From NCBI RefSeq assembly GCF_965223525.1, contig NZ_CBDCWX010000005.1, forward strand, positions 620,001-684,000: a DNA stretch of 64,000 nt, read 5' to 3'. Under the pieces are notes generated by a model, which was not told the DNA's origin, ran no database searches, and saw only the letters and a list, made by a program, of their open reading frames with translations. A program made the position numbers and the translations under genes. The DNA comes from Leptofilum sp965223525 (GTDB lineage: Bacteria; Chloroflexota; Anaerolineae; Promineifilales; Promineifilaceae). Below are positions 60,931 to 64,000 of this stretch, piece by piece (positions within the stretch are counted from its first letter, which is position 1; each line of letters begins with the position of its first letter).

Positions 60931-62106
60931 TTATGTCTCTTGGTGCAACTGCTTAATTTCCTCAATGGTCGTTACCCCAAGTTGTGCCATGTTTGTCTTT
61001 AGGTCTGCCAGCAGAATTTCGGCCACATGTGCGCCACCTTGCTCTCCAAATGCCGCCACGCCAAACATAAACGCCCGCCCCAACAGCACAAAGTCTGCCC
61101 CCAATGCCAGGGCGCGAATCACATCAAGACCAGAGCGCATACCGCTGTCGAAGACAATCGCTGCCCGACCGGCCACCTGCTGCATAATGCCAGGAAGCGC
61201 ATCAATCGCGGCGGGTGCGCCATCGAACTGTCGGCCCCCGTGATTTGACACGCCAATCCCGTCAATGCCCATTCCTATTGCCTTCTCCGTATCATTAGGA
61301 TGGAGCAACCCTTTAAGAACAATCGGCCCATTCCACAAATCACGCACGCGCTGCAAGTATGCCCAGGATAGCGTGCCGCCAAACCGTTCGCCAACAAATT
61401 GTGACGCATTGGTCAGTGATGCGCTATTGAGAGTCCCTTCGCTATTTACGTACTTTTCGACCATGCGAAGCCGAGGCAAACCATGACGCAGCGTGGCAAT
61501 CGCCCACGCTGGACGACGCACGGCCTGCCACACAAAGCGTGGCGTAATGCGCGGCGGCAATCGCAGTCCGGCGCGTGAAGCGCGTTCGCGGCGGCTGGCG
61601 GCTGGCACATCGGCTGTCACCACCAGTGTATGAAACCCACTGTCGCGCGCCCGCTTGAGGAGATCATCACAAATCGCTTCATCACGCGGCGGATACAGCT
61701 GGAACCAGCCCATATTGCCGACGACCGTGCCAATCGTTTCGGGCGTTTGCGTAGCGGCCGTGCTGAGGCAGTAGGGAAAGCTGTAATGCGCCGCTGCCTT
61801 TGCCAAGATAATTTCAGCATTCGGCCACATTAGCCCTGTCAAGCCGATGGGCGCGACACCGAAAGGGAAAGCGTAGGTTCGGCCAAAAAGCTTTGTCTCT
61901 GTATTTTGCGTCTGCTCCCCCTTGAGAAATTGTGGTAATAGCGTTACGTTGTCAAGCCCTGTGCGATTGCGCGAGACAGCGACATCATCCCCTGTACCCA
62001 TGTCGAGATACTCCCACGCAACGAGCGGCAGTCTGCGTTTGGCTCGCTTTCTCAGGTCGCTAATAGCTGGATATTTGGCGAGTTGGTCGGGTAATATTGT
62101 TGACAT
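60931..62106 (-). CDS. FMN-dependent alpha-hydroxyacid oxidase
   Basis: 391 aa TIM barrel of the lactate/glycolate oxidase family. Seen: GVAPIGLTGLMWPNAE (FMN), YCLSTAATQTPE, WFQLYPPRDEAICDDLLKRARDSG, the catalytic His in GVSNHGGRQFDGAPAAIDALP and GMRSGLDVIRALALGADFVLLGRAFM. It oxidises L-lactate or a similar 2-hydroxy acid. It lacks the ACGGCCGT octamer. Substrate undetermined. Confidence 0.9.
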   Translation of the reverse strand: MSTILPDQLAKYPAISDLRKRAKRRLPLVAWEYLDMGTGDDVAVSRNRTGLDNVTLLPQFLKGEQTQNTETKLFGRTYAFPFGVAPIGLTGLMWPNAEIILAKAAAHYSFPYCLSTAATQTPETIGTVVGNMGWFQLYPPRDEAICDDLLKRARDSGFHTLVVTADVPAASRRERASRAGLRLPPRITPRFVWQAVRRPAWAIATLRHGLPRLRMVEKYVNSEGTLNSASLTNASQFVGERFGGTLSWAYLQRVRDLWNGPIVLKGLLHPNDTEKAIGMGIDGIGVSNHGGRQFDGAPAAIDALPGIMQQVAGRAAIVFDSGMRSGLDVIRALALGADFVLLGRAFMFGVAAFGEQGGAHVAEILLADLKTNMAQLGVTTIEEIKQLHQET

Positions 62107-62304
62107 AATCCTACTTTACAGGTAATAGATCACTATCATTTTCATAATGCGCCATCTTGTATTAGGATGGGCGTACCCATATATATTGGCTCATCTATGA
62201 AATGTGTGCAAAGACCTCCGTTTAGTACAACTCGGCGCAGTAGGTTTTGATGGTCATAAATCTTTTGATCCGTCTATAAGGTGATGATATGATACTGACA
62301 AGCG

Positions 62305-62763
62305 ATGGCGAAACTCTCCCAAACCCAATTTCTCAAAACACTCCCCGAACTGGTTATAACTCGCTTGCCTGAACCCCTACGAGGGATTCAGGTACGGCAG
62401 CCGTGGCGTTGGCTTATCCAGTTTCATTTTGGTGAGGCACGTTTGCATTATGAACTGTCGCGGGTGGCACGACGCGAAGCTTGGGAGATTGGCTTTCACT
62501 TTGAATCTGGCGACAAGCAGCTCAATCGCTTCTTGCTTAAAGGGTTCCGCCGTCACTTGTTTGAGATTAAAGACGCGCTGGGAGAATCGTTTGAAGCCGA
62601 AATGTGGGACAAGGGCTGGGCCAAAGTGTATGAAGTGGTGCCCGCCGAACCGTACACTACCGACCACCAAGCCCAACTTAGCCATCGGCTGGCAGAGGTG
62701 ATCACTTGCCTGCACCCCATTTTTGTAGATTTACGGGGTCAGGCGGCACGCATAAAACGATAA
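62305..62763 (+). CDS. Unknown protein of 152 aa
   Basis: Soluble, with aromatic-rich strands (VRQPWRWLIQFHFGEARLHYEL and WEIGFHFESGDKQLNRFLL). I recognise no family. No octamer inside. A TATGAT-like -10 lies 16 nt upstream. Flanked by unrelated genes. Confidence 0.6.
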   Translation: MAKLSQTQFLKTLPELVITRLPEPLRGIQVRQPWRWLIQFHFGEARLHYELSRVARREAWEIGFHFESGDKQLNRFLLKGFRRHLFEIKDALGESFEAEMWDKGWAKVYEVVPAEPYTTDHQAQLSHRLAEVITCLHPIFVDLRGQAARIKR

Positions 62764-62880
62764 AGAGTTTGTCATCACTTCCCGGCCAATGAATTTGCGG
62801 CAACTTAAACAAAGACCGTTTGCTCGGTCTGGCTGCTAGTCGGCGAAGCTGCGGTTTTTAACCGCTCTTGAGAATGTTAG

Positions 62881-63777
62881 TTAGAAAGCAAGTTTATTTA
62901 GCGCCGCCTCGGTTAAAAAGCCTGCGGCTGCGCCTTCTGTGCCGATTTTGTAGGAGGCGAAGAGAATTGCTTTTTGCAGGGCGGTGTATGGGTCACCACT
63001 CTTGCGGTAGAAGTGGTTGAACGAGGAGAACAGCGAATCCCCTGCGCCGATGGTGTTGACAACGGCGCGGGTTTGCACAGCGGGGAACCGTTCGCAGAAG
63101 TTGTCTGATTTCACAGCCAGCAGCGCCCCTTTCGCACCTAAACCAATCACTATAATCTCAGTGCCAAATGTTTGCTGCACCTTTTTGGCCCACTGCTCCG
63201 GCGGCAGGGGCAGCCGCTCGTCGCTCATGAAGAGGATGGTGGCGGCGGCCATGTAGTCGCGGTTGTAATCATCGTCCAGGTCGGTAATGGTGTGTACGTC
63301 TGTGGCGATGGGGATGTTTGCTTGCTGAGCCAGGGCTAGAAACGGCCGTGTGTAGTTAATGTTGCACAAAATCGCTAAATCGCTGTCTTGCAGGGCTTGC
63401 TGGAAAAGGTCGGGAGGATACGGCCGTTCCTGAATATCCTTCAAATCGGTGTGCCCCTGCCGCTTGCCCTGCTTATCGTACAAAATGACCGATTGCGCCG
63501 TCTGGGGCATGTTGGCCACGATGTAGTTGCCGGAAATGCCATCTGCTTTCGCCTGATGCTTAACCTGTTCCCCGAAAAAATCATCTCCTACCATTGTTAG
63601 GAAATTGACCCGGCTGCCCAGCGTCGTGAGCGCTTTGGCAATGTTGTAACCTACCCCGGCAACGGCCGTCTGAATGCCAAAAAATGGGTAGCGCATGGGC
63701 ACATATTCAACCGGAAACTGTTCCACGGCTAACGTCGTTTCAATATTGGTGTGTCCACAAACTAAAATTTGAGCCAT
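62881..63777 (-). CDS. PfkB family carbohydrate kinase
   Basis: 298 aa ribokinase-fold sugar or nucleoside kinase. PfkB signatures are GVGYNIAKALTTLGSRVNFLTMVGDDFFG and NTIGAGDSLFSSFNHF (catalytic Asp in GAGD). The substrate is not predictable. The start at 63777 (MAQILV) follows GAGGT; the upstream ATG at 63807 is unlikely. It is divergent from the gene at the window end. Confidence 0.9.
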   Translation of the reverse strand: MAQILVCGHTNIETTLAVEQFPVEYVPMRYPFFGIQTAVAGVGYNIAKALTTLGSRVNFLTMVGDDFFGEQVKHQAKADGISGNYIVANMPQTAQSVILYDKQGKRQGHTDLKDIQERPYPPDLFQQALQDSDLAILCNINYTRPFLALAQQANIPIATDVHTITDLDDDYNRDYMAAATILFMSDERLPLPPEQWAKKVQQTFGTEIIVIGLGAKGALLAVKSDNFCERFPAVQTRAVVNTIGAGDSLFSSFNHFYRKSGDPYTALQKAILFASYKIGTEGAAAGFLTEAALNKLAF

Positions 63778-63875
63778 AATACCTCTTGATGATGGGGCAG
63801 ATGTCACATTGACGCTAAATCATACCCTTTTAAACTATACCCTCAACAAAAAGAGCGTTTTTGCAACAAATAATT

Positions 63876-64000
63876 ATGTCTGAAGAGAAAAAAACAGACC
63901 AAGCGGCAAAACAGACAAAAGATGCAGCGTACGGCCGTATATCCTTGCATGAAAATGGTATCATCTATGTGGCGATGAAAGATTTCACGCCCCTTAATCT
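63876..64000 (+). CDS. Start of a gene cut by the window end
   Basis: At least 41 codons from ATG at 63876, beginning MSEEKKTDQAAKQTKDAAYG and continuing to the last base. A charged N-terminus, then a strand pattern (HENGIIYVAMKDFTPLN). Too little is visible to assign a family. An octamer lies at 63931-63938. Confidence 0.6.
   Translation, partial: MSEEKKTDQAAKQTKDAAYGRISLHENGIIYVAMKDFTPLN

Larger units (their letters stand above)
879..63938. repeat. Dispersed palindromic octamer ACGGCCGT (about 120 copies)
   Basis: First copy at 879-886, last at 63931-63938. Hand count gives about 120 exact copies in 64 kb, against about one expected from base composition. Copies lie in coding DNA in all frames (read as Asn/Asp-Gly-Arg, Thr-Ala-Val or x-Arg-Pro) and in intergenic DNA. 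The base before is rarely C and the base after rarely G. It resembles the HIP1 octamer of cyanobacteria in behaviour but not in sequence. Confidence 0.95.

Noticed and set aside
1..64000. tRNA or rRNA genes, CRISPR arrays, replication origin
   Set aside because: Looked for GTTCRANNC-type T-loops, rRNA core sequences, regular spaced repeats and DnaA-box clusters; none was found by eye.

Overview
The window is a gene-dense stretch of a bacterial chromosome of moderate G+C, probably from the Chloroflexota (Anaerolineae/Ardenticatenia-like). That placement is inferred from the gene repertoire: type III glutamine synthetase with an ANTAR regulator, a CysO/Mec+/CysM-type cysteine cluster, DUF4367 and ECF-sigma modules, many TolB-like lipoproteins, and effector-associated domains. 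No rRNA, tRNA or CRISPR array was seen. Two genome-wide habits stand out. The palindromic octamer ACGGCCGT occurs about 120 times by hand count, where about one is expected. At least seven genes start exactly 6 nt after a TANAAT-like -10 box with no ribosome binding site, which suggests leaderless mRNAs.

Layout. 1-1,000: partial IS4-type transposase. 1,063-12,530: nitrogen assimilation block with gltB (minus strand), amt, glnN (GS type III), a GAF/HisKA_2 histidine kinase and an ANTAR-domain response regulator. The amt and glnN genes have matching promoters and leaders ending in intrinsic terminators, which fits antitermination by the ANTAR protein. 12,660-23,600: housekeeping genes clpC, murI, a peptidase-like GATase, rplS, proS and ade, plus a toxin-antitoxin-like pair. 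23,640-28,130: AT-rich, octamer-free genes of unknown function around an M24 peptidase and a DUF402 protein. 28,150-37,600: fused MacB-like ABC transporter with a lipoprotein-like partner, nitroreductase, ZapE/AFG1-like ATPase, AlkZ/YcaQ-like glycosylase, and an ECF sigma/anti-sigma/cytochrome c set.

37,870-47,630: a Ham1-type NTP pyrophosphatase fused to an effector-associated domain (EAD), a free-standing EAD protein, a TolB-like lipoprotein, recD2, an ArsR/DUF2087 regulator, a GNAT protein, a second ECF sigma/anti-sigma pair and a YhhN-family enzyme. 47,640-52,455: a cysteine/sulfur-carrier cluster consisting of cysM with a long structured leader, a SAM-I riboswitch, Mec+-like JAMM protease, CysO/MoaD-like carrier, DUF4395 protein, membrane thioredoxin and a MoeZ-like E1-rhodanese. 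52,630-60,250: minus-strand lipoproteins (one interrupted by a stop codon), a PH-like membrane protein and a GAF-rich histidine kinase. 60,250-64,000: TPR gene remnant, FMN-dependent alpha-hydroxyacid oxidase, a PfkB kinase and a gene running off the end.

Many intergenic spaces hold short dispersed repeats of at least eight classes. Several have entered coding sequences in frame, as in recD2, the C-termini of murI and the GATase, the linker of the ABC transporter fusion, and the linkers of two exported proteins.
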